Of a stretch of 37,597 bases of DNA, positions 31,046 to 37,259 are shown one piece after another (position 1 is the first letter of the stretch; every line of letters begins with the position of its first letter). A program made the position numbers and the translations under genes. Source of the DNA: a virus. The notes beneath the pieces are model-generated. The model saw nothing but the letters and a program-made list of their open reading frames with translations. It was not told the origin of the DNA and did not search any database. The stretch covers positions 1 through 37,597 of IMG/VR virus record IMGVR_UViG_3300036846_000673; one strand, given 5' to 3'.

Positions 31046-31166
31046 CACTCGCCCCTCAGAATCGAACAGGGGTCCTACGCGCCGATATTGCGCCAGCGCC
31101 GCGCGATCGGCAAGCGGCTTTTCCCGCCCCGCCAAGTCCAGCCAACTCTTTCTGGACGAACTCCAT

Positions 31167-31198
31167 TTGACGGCCCGGTGACAATTTGGCACGTTGCC
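31167..31198 (+). promoter_or_regulatory. Promoter/operator candidate of the XRE regulator
   Basis: TTGACG (31167-31172) followed about 15-18 bases later by the small palindrome GGCA-CGT-TGCC (31188-31198), located 15 bases before the ATG of the XRE gene at 31214. Autoregulation is plausible. Confidence 0.35.
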
Positions 31199-31213
31199 GG
31201 AATGGAGGTCACC

Positions 31214-31414
31214 ATGACTGAATTCACCGACGCGACTTTGGTCCGCGAGGCGCGCGAGCGCCTGGGCCTATCGCAGACCGCATTCGGCAAGCGCCTCGGC
31301 GTCTCGAAGCGCACCGTAATCCGATGGGAACAGGGCGAGAATCTCAAGCGCCGCGACCGAGTCGCGATCACGTCGCTGGTCCAGCACCCGCGAGCAGCAA
31401 AGAAAGTCACATGA
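31214..31414 (+). CDS. Small XRE/Cro-family regulator
   Basis: A 66-residue protein starting at the ATG at 31214 (MTEFTDATLVREARERLGLS), chosen because GGAGGTCACC lies just upstream. The helix-turn-helix is clear: LVREARERLGLSQTAFGKRL (helices 1-2) then GVSKRTVIRWEQGENLKRRD (recognition helix and helix 4). It matches the Cro/C1-type DNA-binding fold. It is too short to have a protease or dimerisation domain, so it resembles Cro or an excisionase-type regulator rather than a lysogenic CI repressor. The stop overlaps the next ATG as ATGA. Confidence 0.85.
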   Translation: MTEFTDATLVREARERLGLSQTAFGKRLGVSKRTVIRWEQGENLKRRDRVAITSLVQHPRAAKKVT

Positions 31415-31917
31415 GCGAACAAAAACTGCGCACATTGCTCGCGAGCGCTTCGCTCGGCTGCGAGCTTTCGTTCGACCAGACCGGCATGGTCGCCCCGACG
31501 TGGTACGCCATCGCGGCGAGCGGCGAGCTTATCGAGTTGACGCCGCCGCATCCCAACAAGAACTTGGCCATCGTGATGGTGCGCGCGTTCTTCGAGCTTC
31601 ACGATGTCATACGCTATGTTTTCGTCGACGAAGCTTGGTCGCTCCGAGGCAAGTCATCAGACAGCGATCTTGCCGTGATCGAAAAGCACGGCGTCGCGGG
31701 GCATGCGGATCGGGTCGAGGTCGTCATGATCATGGGCGAAGATCGCGATGCCGGCATGCTGGCGGCGCATCGCCGCATTATTCGGCCGCCGCATCGTCGC
31801 CCGTATCTCGCGCCGCTCGAAATGCTCTCCGACCTTCCCAACGTTCCGCGCGGCGCCACCTTCCAAACCAGCGGCCGAATGATCGGCTTGCTGCCTCCGC
31901 GCGGTACGCGCCACTAA
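31411..31917 (+). CDS. Hypothetical protein coupled to the XRE gene
   Basis: A 168-residue soluble protein starting at the ATG at 31411, overlapping the XRE stop as ATGA. It has mixed composition with a central KNLAIVMVRAFFELHDVIRY and a C-terminal Arg/His/Pro-rich part (AAHRRIIRPPHRRPYLAPLE). No family recognised. The tight coupling with a DNA-binding regulator suggests a joint role, as in toxin-antitoxin or regulator/co-factor pairs, but no toxin motif is visible. Confidence 0.55.
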   Translation: MSEQKLRTLLASASLGCELSFDQTGMVAPTWYAIAASGELIELTPPHPNKNLAIVMVRAFFELHDVIRYVFVDEAWSLRGKSSDSDLAVIEKHGVAGHADRVEVVMIMGEDRDAGMLAAHRRIIRPPHRRPYLAPLEMLSDLPNVPRGATFQTSGRMIGLLPPRGTRH

Positions 31918-31931
31918 CAGGAGTCACGAGA

Positions 31932-32279
31932 ATGGCAATTCAAGCTCAAGACATTGCGACACTGCACACCTACGCTCAAGGTGTGATGCACCGCGCCAAC
32001 CATCACGCTGGCAATGTGGAAGCGATCGCGCTGGCGTTGATCGGCGGTGTGATCTGGCGCCACAAGCCGGGAACGATTCAGATCAGAGGCTACAACGGCA
32101 GTCCGGCCAACATGCTGTGGTGGACGAGCGCCGCGACCGGCATCTCATACGCATTCGCCTACAACCACCATAGCGACGAGATCGAGCTACGCGACCGCAC
32201 TGTGCGAGGCGCTGTGCTGCACAGCTTCACCAACGCAACGTCGCTTGCCGATGTCCAGCGCACCTTTGCAACACTCTAG
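31932..32279 (+). CDS. Hypothetical soluble protein
   Basis: A 115-residue protein starting MAIQAQDIATLHTYAQGVMH, followed by a His/Asn/Ala-rich helix (RANHHAGNVEAIALALIGGV). The rest is strand-like (TIQIRGYNGSPANMLWWTSA, then ISYAFAYNHHSDEIELRDRT). No family recognised. The start has AGGAGTCACGAG upstream, a variant of the common ribosome-binding site, without a CTGCAAA hairpin. Confidence 0.55.
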   Translation: MAIQAQDIATLHTYAQGVMHRANHHAGNVEAIALALIGGVIWRHKPGTIQIRGYNGSPANMLWWTSAATGISYAFAYNHHSDEIELRDRTVRGAVLHSFTNATSLADVQRTFATL

Positions 32280-32283
32280 ACGA

Positions 32284-32317
32284 CGCCGCTGCAAACGGCG
32301 ATCCAAACGGAGTCACA
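32284..32317 (+). promoter_or_regulatory. CTGCAAA hairpin plus GGAGTCAC start leader
   Basis: Stem CGCCG/CGGCG (32284-32288, 32296-32300) around CTGCAAA, short linker ATCCAAAC, then GGAGTCAC before the ATG at 32318. Confidence 0.8.
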
Positions 32318-32617
32318 ATGGCCATCATCATGAAAGCTGTCTTTGCCGGCACCAAGAGAGAGTGCATCGACATGGAACGCAGGCTGCGACCGCGGCCACG
32401 CGTCGCCTGGAACGTCGAAACCGGCGGCAGGGCGTGGGAGCGGGACGACATGGACACTGCGCCCTGCACGCTCTACTGGATTCACGACAGCAGCCTGCAC
32501 AAGGACATCAATACCGAAGGCTACGTCGGGATCACCACGCAGCCTTTGAGAGTGCGATCTTATGGGTATCGAAAGCGCTGGCCTGATTTAACGATCGTCG
32601 ACGCGGCGGTCCCATGA
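32318..32617 (+). CDS. Small protein with a GIY-YIG-like segment
   Basis: A 99-residue protein. Its second half reads CTLYWIHDSSLHKDINTEGY then VGITTQPLRVRSYGYRKRWP, resembling the first strand, turn and helix of GIY-YIG nucleases (a 'YWI..., GYVGITT.PL..R' pattern). Those need a later Arg/Glu/Asn catalytic part that this short protein lacks, so it may be an inactive fragment or a binding module. The N-terminal half has a Met/Arg-rich strand and a Trp-containing segment (VAWNVETGGRAWERDDMD). The stop overlaps the next ATG as ATGA. Confidence 0.45.
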   Translation: MAIIMKAVFAGTKRECIDMERRLRPRPRVAWNVETGGRAWERDDMDTAPCTLYWIHDSSLHKDINTEGYVGITTQPLRVRSYGYRKRWPDLTIVDAAVP

Positions 32618-32781
32618 GCGAGCAAATTACAGCACTCAAGAACGACATCACCAACGACATCACCAAGCTTGAGGCCAAGATCGATCGTGCTGTGCACACT
32701 CTAACAATCCGCGTGGCCGTCATGCTCGCGGCTGGCGGTATCGTGCTCGCAGCCATCAAATTCTGGAGGGCGAATTGTTGA
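32614..32781 (+). CDS. Small coiled-coil/membrane protein (holin-like)
   Basis: A 55-residue protein starting at the ATG at 32614 (ATGA overlap). The first 30 residues form an amphipathic helix (QITALKNDITNDITKLEAKI). The last 20 are a membrane segment (VAVMLAAGGIVLAAIKFW). This is a frequent phage layout for small helical membrane proteins, some of them holins. The next gene begins at a TTG overlapping its stop. Confidence 0.6.
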   Translation: MSEQITALKNDITNDITKLEAKIDRAVHTLTIRVAVMLAAGGIVLAAIKFWRANC

Positions 32782-32990
32782 AAACCCCACCGAAGACGCT
32801 CACCGATCACCTCTGGAACGAATTGCATCGCATCAGCGCGTCGGCGGTGATTGCCAAATCGTTCATCGAAACGTTGCCCGAGAGCGACGCGAAAATCCGG
32901 CTGGCCATGCTGAACACCCAGATCACGACGGCCACGCACAATGCGATGCAATGCGCCACCGACATCAAGGCGGCGGCGGCCTCGATATGA
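32775..32990 (+). CDS. Small helical protein with a TTG start
   Basis: A 71-residue helical protein starting at a TTG at 32775 (or 32778), with GGAGGG 5 bases upstream. The sequence has two long helices (LWNELHRISASAVIAKSFIE, then IRLAMLNTQITTATHNAMQC). No family recognised. It overlaps the preceding membrane protein by 7 bases. Confidence 0.5.
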   Translation: MLKTPPKTLTDHLWNELHRISASAVIAKSFIETLPESDAKIRLAMLNTQITTATHNAMQCATDIKAAAASI

Positions 32991-33029
32991 GCCCCGATCT
33001 CTGATCGATGAGCAATAAGGAGTCATCAC

Positions 33030-33389
33030 ATGAGCCGGATGAAGGACCTGCTTGGCGACCAACCCTATGAAGATTGGCATGAACCATACGGCGGTGATCC
33101 GCCGTCCGTCAGTCACAGTGAAACCTCGCAAGCGGCGGCGCGCCAGATCAAGAAACGGGTCGGGCCGCTGCATTTGGTCATCATCAAGTTTCTGACAGAT
33201 AATCCGCACGGAGCCACGGACGAGGAAATGCAAATTCGCATTCCGATGCCAGCGAACACGGAGCGCCCGCGGCGGCGTGAGCTAGAGCTACTCGGTCGCG
33301 TGGCGGACAGTGGCAGGCGCAAGCTCACGAGCACGGGGCGCATGGCGGTGGTGTGGGCGCTGATCGCGATACAGAAGCCAGGAACATGA
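33030..33389 (+). CDS. Winged-helix-like phage protein
   Basis: A 119-residue protein. The second half (HLVIIKFLTDNPHGATDEEM, then PANTERPRRRELELLGRVAD) has the winged-helix pattern of a phage protein type in which a helix-turn-helix is followed by 'R.RR.EL...g.v.dsG.rr.T..GR.a.vw'. The C-terminal SGRRKLTSTGRMAVVWAL supplies the wing. DNA binding is likely and the target unknown. The N-terminal 40 residues are acidic and disordered. AAGGAGTCATCAC precedes the ATG. The stop overlaps the next ATG as ATGA. Confidence 0.65.
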   Translation: MSRMKDLLGDQPYEDWHEPYGGDPPSVSHSETSQAAARQIKKRVGPLHLVIIKFLTDNPHGATDEEMQIRIPMPANTERPRRRELELLGRVADSGRRKLTSTGRMAVVWALIAIQKPGT

Positions 33390-33562
33390 GCAACCATCAT
33401 GATCCCGATCTTTTTGACGAGATCGCCGACGCCGTCGCGGAAGTGGCGCGGCTGGCGGCCTTGGCCGATGATCCGCATCGCAACATGCTCGGCGTCACCA
33501 AACCGCAGCTGGACCGCGCCAAGCGCAACCTCGCCGAACTGATACGCAACATGGCGTGGTGA
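33386..33562 (+). CDS. Small helical protein, unknown
   Basis: A 58-residue helical protein (DPDLFDEIADAVAEVARLAA, then TKPQLDRAKRNLAELIRNMA) starting at the ATG at 33386, ATGA-coupled to the winged-helix gene. No family recognised; it may act together with the preceding DNA-binding protein. Confidence 0.5.
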   Translation: MSNHHDPDLFDEIADAVAEVARLAALADDPHRNMLGVTKPQLDRAKRNLAELIRNMAW

Positions 33563-33586
33563 ACCCACCGCTGAAAGGATAGGAAA

Positions 33587-34243
33587 ATGACTCCATCGAT
33601 CCAGACTCCAGGGCCGCCGCCTGAGCGGCATGCTGATCGGCTGGTGGCCGAGATGCTTCGGCATCTCGCCGTCACTCGCGCTCAGCTGACCGAGCGGATA
33701 TCAGATGCGATCATAAAATCTTCGGACGGCTCACCAAAAGCCCAAGGCAAGATGCTGGAGCGCATACAGAGGGCAGGCGCCAGCTACGCCAAACTCTCCC
33801 CGGGTAAGCGCGGCCGATATTCGCTCTGCTACTTTGATTGGACCGGCTGGGACGCGGCTCGTGGCGTTGAAATCAAGCTCAACGATCTGATCCCGCCGAA
33901 GCCGCAGATTGTTTGCTGGCTCAATTCGGTCCGCAGCAATGGCCAAGGTCGCTGCGAAGTCAGCTTCCGGGGCGCGCCTTTTCTCTTCATCACTCATCAT
34001 GTCTTGAGCCGCACCGCCCAGCGCTTTGGTGCCCGCACGCTCGATGACTTATCCGCCGTCGTCGAAAATCTATCAAGCACAACCATTAAACTCTTCGTTG
34101 ATAACGATCTCGGGTTCGTCGGTGACGACAGATGGGCGAAGGTGCCGCCGATGGGCTGGCGCATCCCGCTCGGCGGCGATGCCGTCGTCGTGTTAAAGAA
34201 GCACGAGAACCACCCGGCCTTCGTTGCCGCTACTGTTATTTGA
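33587..34243 (+). CDS. Hypothetical protein of about 24 kDa
   Basis: A 218-residue soluble protein. The first 80 residues are helical (RLVAEMLRHLAVTRAQLTER). The rest is mixed, with RYSLCYFDWTGWDAARGVEI, then EVSFRGAPFLFITHHVLSRT and a final strand region (VPPMGWRIPLGGDAVVVLKK). The HHVLSRTAQRFG segment is a conserved-looking helix in a family I cannot name. No catalytic motif is evident. The start is preceded by AAAGGATAGGAAA. Confidence 0.55.
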   Translation: MTPSIQTPGPPPERHADRLVAEMLRHLAVTRAQLTERISDAIIKSSDGSPKAQGKMLERIQRAGASYAKLSPGKRGRYSLCYFDWTGWDAARGVEIKLNDLIPPKPQIVCWLNSVRSNGQGRCEVSFRGAPFLFITHHVLSRTAQRFGARTLDDLSAVVENLSSTTIKLFVDNDLGFVGDDRWAKVPPMGWRIPLGGDAVVVLKKHENHPAFVAATVI

Positions 34244-34254
34244 AAGGATCACTC

Positions 34255-34539
34255 ATGATCAGGATCGCACCGTGGTTCCCGACCTTGGCCGGGATGGCAA
34301 TCGGAGCCGCCTTGTTCGCGGCTGGCGCCTGTGCAGCGCGGGGCGCCGAGCAGACCCGCCTATACGGACCGGACGGGCGCAGCGTCGGCACGGCCACGAC
34401 CGACAGCGCTGGCAGCACGACCTTCCGCGACGCGCGCGGGCGCACCACCGGCACATCGTCGACGACCAGCGATGGCGCCACGACCTTCCGCGATCCGCGC
34501 GGCAACGTCACCGGCCGCGCCTTCACGCCAAGGAAATGA
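34255..34539 (+). CDS. Small exported protein with two tandem repeats
   Basis: A 94-residue protein beginning with a signal peptide or membrane anchor (TLAGMAIGAALFAAGACAA). The mature part is two near-perfect repeats of a G-x-x-x-G-T-x-T-T-D-x-G-S-T-T-F-R-D-x-R-G unit (SAGSTTFRDARGRTTG and SDGATTFRDPRGNVTG). Such repeats are common in small secreted alphaproteobacterial proteins of unknown role and form beta-hairpin arrays. The stop overlaps the next ATG as ATGA. Confidence 0.6.
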   Translation: MIRIAPWFPTLAGMAIGAALFAAGACAARGAEQTRLYGPDGRSVGTATTDSAGSTTFRDARGRTTGTSSTTSDGATTFRDPRGNVTGRAFTPRK

Positions 34540-34715
34540 CGAGAATGACCGAGCTTGATTTCAATTTCTTGGCGCGCCAGAACGAGCGCATTCTGACCGA
34601 GTTGGGCTCGCTGCGCGACGACATTACGGTCCTCACAGGAATCACGACCCGGCTTGAGGGCGCGGTTGACGGCCTTTCCGTCGAGGTCATGAGCTTCATG
34701 AAGCTATTGCAGTGA
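34536..34715 (+). CDS. Small coiled-coil protein
   Basis: A 59-residue protein whose start is either the ATG at 34536 (ATGA overlap) or the ATG at 34545 (MTELDFNFLARQNERILTEL). It is one continuous heptad helix (LRDDITVLTGITTRLEGAVD). It probably oligomerises. It overlaps the next gene's GTG as GTGA. Confidence 0.5.
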   Translation: MTRMTELDFNFLARQNERILTELGSLRDDITVLTGITTRLEGAVDGLSVEVMSFMKLLQ

Positions 34716-34903
34716 GCGAAGCCGACCAGCGCGCCAAGTGGGACTTGCTGCTACTCGACATCGAACATCGTATCGAGCAGCTGCGCCAACTCAAAAGCCA
34801 TGAACCGCGGCGTTTGATGATCCAGGCCGTAACAGCTTCAGCCGCCCTGCTAGGCGTTGGTGCTGCCCTTGGCGCACTCGTGACAACGTTGTCGTGTCGA
34901 TGA
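34712..34903 (+). CDS. Small membrane protein with N-terminal coiled coil (holin-like)
   Basis: A 63-residue protein with a GTG start at 34712, coupled by a GTGA overlap. An amphipathic helix (LLLDIEHRIEQLRQLKSHEP) is followed by a hydrophobic segment (AVTASAALLGVGAALGALVT). The layout resembles the small membrane protein at 32614 and may represent a second member of a holin-like pair. The stop overlaps the next ATG. Confidence 0.5.
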   Translation: MSEADQRAKWDLLLLDIEHRIEQLRQLKSHEPRRLMIQAVTASAALLGVGAALGALVTTLSCR

Positions 34904-35124
34904 ACGAAGCGCTCCAGCTGTGGACCATCTACGACCATCCATCCGACTTCCCCGATTGCTTCGTAGCGCGGCTCTCGCTGGTCTCGCGCGGCGGCATCAT
35001 CACGACGCGGGAGACGCTCACGGCGCCGACGCTCGAAGCGCTGCGCAGCCAGCTGCCGCCGGGGCTCTATCGGCTCAACCGCGACCCATACGACGACCCT
35101 GTCATCGTCGAAGTTTGGCTCTAG
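34900..35124 (+). CDS. Hypothetical small soluble protein
   Basis: A 74-residue protein starting at the ATG at 34900 (ATGA overlap; GTG at 34894 is an alternative). The sequence MNEALQLWTIYDHPSDFPDC, then SRGGIITTRETLTAPTLEAL, looks like a small strand-helix domain of the type 'lWtIY.hP.DfP..fv.R', a widespread phage hypothetical. Function unknown. Confidence 0.6.
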   Translation: MNEALQLWTIYDHPSDFPDCFVARLSLVSRGGIITTRETLTAPTLEALRSQLPPGLYRLNRDPYDDPVIVEVWL

Positions 35125-35188
35125 CGCCGCCGGCCGGCTTCGTGTAAGGGTAAAACCGTCACAACTCTTGAAACGGAGTCACTTAACG

Positions 35189-35386
35189 ATGGGAGCACTC
35201 GAACACATCATCTTTCAGGTTCTTGATACGCGGCTTACGGTTGGGCAATCCCGCCGTGCACTGCAAGAGCTTTTAGCCGTGGCGCAGAATACCGATGACA
35301 CGCCCGAGCTTGCCGATCTTAATCTAAAACTGATGAGGCGTTGGCAGCACGTATTTCATCCAGAACGGGTCAACTCCGACGTTTGA
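35189..35386 (+). CDS. Hypothetical helical protein
   Basis: A 65-residue protein starting at the ATG at 35189, preceded by ACGGAGTCACTT. Helical throughout (ALEHIIFQVLDTRLTVGQSR, then ELLAVAQNTDDTPELADLNL). No family recognised. Its 3' end overlaps a convergent small frame on the other strand. Confidence 0.5.
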   Translation: MGALEHIIFQVLDTRLTVGQSRRALQELLAVAQNTDDTPELADLNLKLMRRWQHVFHPERVNSDV

Positions 35387-35473
35387 CCACTGATGCAGGA
35401 TCGCAACTGCCCCGATGATCACCGCGAAGATGACGAAGATGAGAACCGGGATCGGGACTTGGTCCATCCGCAT
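35324..35473 (-). CDS. Putative antisense small membrane protein
   Basis: A 49-residue minus-strand frame with an ATG at 35473 (MRMDQVPIPVLIFVIFAVII) and AAGGGG 8-9 bases upstream. It has one clear membrane segment and an aromatic tail (HQWSNVGVDPFWMKYVLPTP). It overlaps the 3' end of the plus-strand gene at 35189-35386 by 63 bases. The start context and hydrophobic pattern argue for a real gene, but size alone keeps confidence low. Confidence 0.4.
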   Translation of the reverse strand: MRMDQVPIPVLIFVIFAVIIGAVAILHQWSNVGVDPFWMKYVLPTPHQF

Positions 35474-35576
35474 CTTTAACACCCCTTGGTAAAATGTTAA
35501 TGACTACGGCCGTGGACAAGGATATAACCGTTTGCGCCGGGATGGTCCCGGGGCAGAAACCGAAAGAGGTGACAAG

Positions 35577-36311
35577 ATGAAATACGCAATACTGGCCGGG
35601 GCCGTCGTGGCCCTCATGGCGGGAGCGCCCGCCTGGGCCGACACGCTCGACCCGCTGCACATCGAGTGCACGGGATGCTCGGACAACGGCACCAATACGC
35701 CGCTGCCGACTGGGACCTCCACGTTCAGCTTTTCCAGTTCGCCTCCGGGCGCCACCGGGACGCTTTATTTGGAAGTCCTCATCCCGAACAACGTCATCAA
35801 CCCGGTGACGTTCACGGCTCCGAGCGTCAGCGGCTTCGCCAACGGCACGCCCAGCATCTTCAACAGTGTCACGGCGTGGACGGGCGGAACGGTCAATGCC
35901 TACCTGGGCGGCGTGTTCAACGTGAACGCCTCGCCCGACAATGGCATCGGCGCTTACCTGCCGGCGACGCAGGCAATCGACTCCGGCGCAACCGGGTTCT
36001 TCGATTTCCTGCTCAACGCTGGCACGGTCAGCGGCGCTGGCCTCGCTGGGCCGGGCGTCACTCCGTTGGTCGATACGTTCACGATCGGCGGCAACCTGCC
36101 GCTCGGAAGCTACGTGATTGCGATGCTGCTATCGACCGACAGCAAAGGCAATCCCATCGTAATCGACACCGCCAACAGCGGCGCCGGTTTCGTCGACGCC
36201 GCGTTAGTAGCGGCCACTCCGCTACCTGCCGCGCTGCCGATGTTCCTCGGCGGCCTCGCTGGGTTCTACGGATTGCTCCGCCGCAAGCGCAAGACTGGGG
36301 TGCCAATCTAA
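35577..36311 (+). CDS. Secreted VPxPA-CTERM-like protein, second copy
   Basis: A 244-residue protein starting at the ATG at 35577 (MKYAILAGAVVALMAGAPAW). Residues 1-21 are a signal peptide. The mature part is a Thr/Asn/Gly-rich beta protein with two Cys (HIECTGCSDNG) near the front. The C-terminus has TPLPAALP, a hydrophobic segment (MFLGGLAGFYGLL) and a basic tail (RRKRK), the same tripartite exosortase-type tail as the protein at 30036-30731. An upstream TATAAC (35523-35528) could be a promoter -10 element. Followed by a terminator and the double-hairpin repeat copy C. Confidence 0.75.
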   Translation: MKYAILAGAVVALMAGAPAWADTLDPLHIECTGCSDNGTNTPLPTGTSTFSFSSSPPGATGTLYLEVLIPNNVINPVTFTAPSVSGFANGTPSIFNSVTAWTGGTVNAYLGGVFNVNASPDNGIGAYLPATQAIDSGATGFFDFLLNAGTVSGAGLAGPGVTPLVDTFTIGGNLPLGSYVIAMLLSTDSKGNPIVIDTANSGAGFVDAALVAATPLPAALPMFLGGLAGFYGLLRRKRKTGVPI

Positions 36312-36424
36312 TTCTCGCAAGGCGTGGTCCCTCCGGAGCGCGTTGGCGTCGGATTTCAGAAAGGTGCCCTGCCGTCCCTTGCGAGGAAGCTTCGTTCGGC
36401 ACAAGGACACCAACCAGCGCAACG

Positions 36425-36451
36425 GGCCGGCCCTTCGGGGCCGGCCTTTTT
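36425..36451 (+). terminator. Strong rho-independent terminator
   Basis: Stem GGCCGGCCC/GGGCCGGCC with a 4-base loop (TTCG) followed by five T. It ends the transcript of the second VPxPA-CTERM gene. Confidence 0.85.
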
Positions 36452-36467
36452 CGTGTTACCGTCCGAG

Positions 36468-36576
36468 CCGTCGGGGCCGTGAGATTGATGGAACCCAGCA
36501 TCGCGATGTCCCGACAACCCAGCGAGCCCGGCCAGTGTGTTGGTGATATCCACAAGGACATTGCCGGGCTCGCACC
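36468..36576. repeat. Double-hairpin repeat, copy C
   Basis: Hairpin 1 contains GATG/CATC around GAACCCAG. Hairpin 2 is closed by GCGAGCCCGGC/GCCGGGCTCGC with GGTGATATCC inside. It lies between a plus-strand terminator and a minus-strand gene and is intergenic. Confidence 0.75.
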
Positions 36577-36578
36577 TT

Positions 36579-36821
36579 TCAGTGCGCCAGCCTGGGGAAG
36601 CTACCCCCAAAGCCGAGCAGGCACGCGAGCAGATCGAACACGATGTAGATCACCAAGATGGCGATCACCGCGTACATCACGATCATGGCGATCTGTCCGA
36701 GAATCGGTATGCCTATGAAAGCAGTAAGCCAGGGCACCAAGAGCCTCACGATCGCGATCACCGCGCCCAGGATCACCAACCACACGAGAAACTGCGCGAG
36801 CCAAGCGAGCGAAAAACACAT
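36579..36821 (-). CDS. Small membrane protein, phage-type
   Basis: An 80-residue protein with two long hydrophobic segments (AWLAQFLVWLVILGAVIAIV and IAMIVMYAVIAILVIYIVFD), ending in a Gly/Ser/Leu-rich tail. The start MCFSLAWLAQFL and two-segment layout match a small membrane protein type common in phages, possibly a holin or a membrane accessory. ATG at 36821 has GGGAGGTTCAAG upstream. Confidence 0.7.
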   Translation of the reverse strand: MCFSLAWLAQFLVWLVILGAVIAIVRLLVPWLTAFIGIPILGQIAMIVMYAVIAILVIYIVFDLLACLLGFGGSFPRLAH

Positions 36822-36864
36822 CTTGAACCTCCCTTGCCTCCGGAGCGCGGAGCGCGTTAGGCTC

Positions 36865-36961
36865 GAACCGTCGGGGCTTCAGTCCCTCCCCGGTGTACGA
36901 AAGCCTCGATCAGAGCCCGGCCATCATGTCTGTGATACCCAGTCGAGCGCTGCCGGGCTCA
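36865..36961. repeat. Double-hairpin repeat, copy D (hairpin 1 degenerate)
   Basis: Hairpin 1 is eroded (TCGGGGCTTCAG start only). Hairpin 2 is well conserved: AGCCCGGC/GCCGGGCT with inner CTG/CAG around TGATACC (about 36914-36959). Confidence 0.65.
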
Positions 36962-37259
36962 TCCCACTGGCGGAACGCGAGCCCCTCTGCCCCGGGGGGC
37001 TCGCAACCCGGCCGGAACCTCGGGCCACTTCGTGCCAACCATCCGCCCAACCCTGCCAGACCATCCATCGATCCGGCCGCAACCACCCCGCAATCGCCCG
37101 TAAACGCCCACCCATGCGTCCGCGCGCAGGGGGCGCTACCACCCCAGCGCCCCAGCTTATGGCCCATCAGCGGCCTTCCTACGGGCGTCCTCTGGGGTTC
37201 CCGTTTCGACCCTGATTTGGACCCGTCGCTATCTAGTTAGCGGCCAGTTTCCGACCTGG

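Larger units (their letters stand above)
30732..31213. other. Intergenic region with repeat, terminator and orphan leader
   Basis: 482 bases without a gene I trust. It contains the palindrome GTTGCGCAAC (30757-30766), the double-hairpin repeat copy B, a terminator, the orphan CTGCAAA leader, a stem-loop GTCCAG/CTGGAC (31136-31157) and the promoter/operator candidate of the XRE gene. Confidence 0.6.

Noticed and set aside
31046-31082. tRNA-like segment (ATCGAAC between CCCCT and AGGGG)
   Set aside because: A T-arm-like palindrome on the minus strand is suggestive, but no acceptor stem, anticodon arm or CCA fits; not called as a tRNA or attachment site.
36910-37167. 85-codon minus-strand frame over repeat copy D
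   Set aside because: It follows from the repeat's own open frame on that strand and includes the hairpin stems; no independent coding sign.
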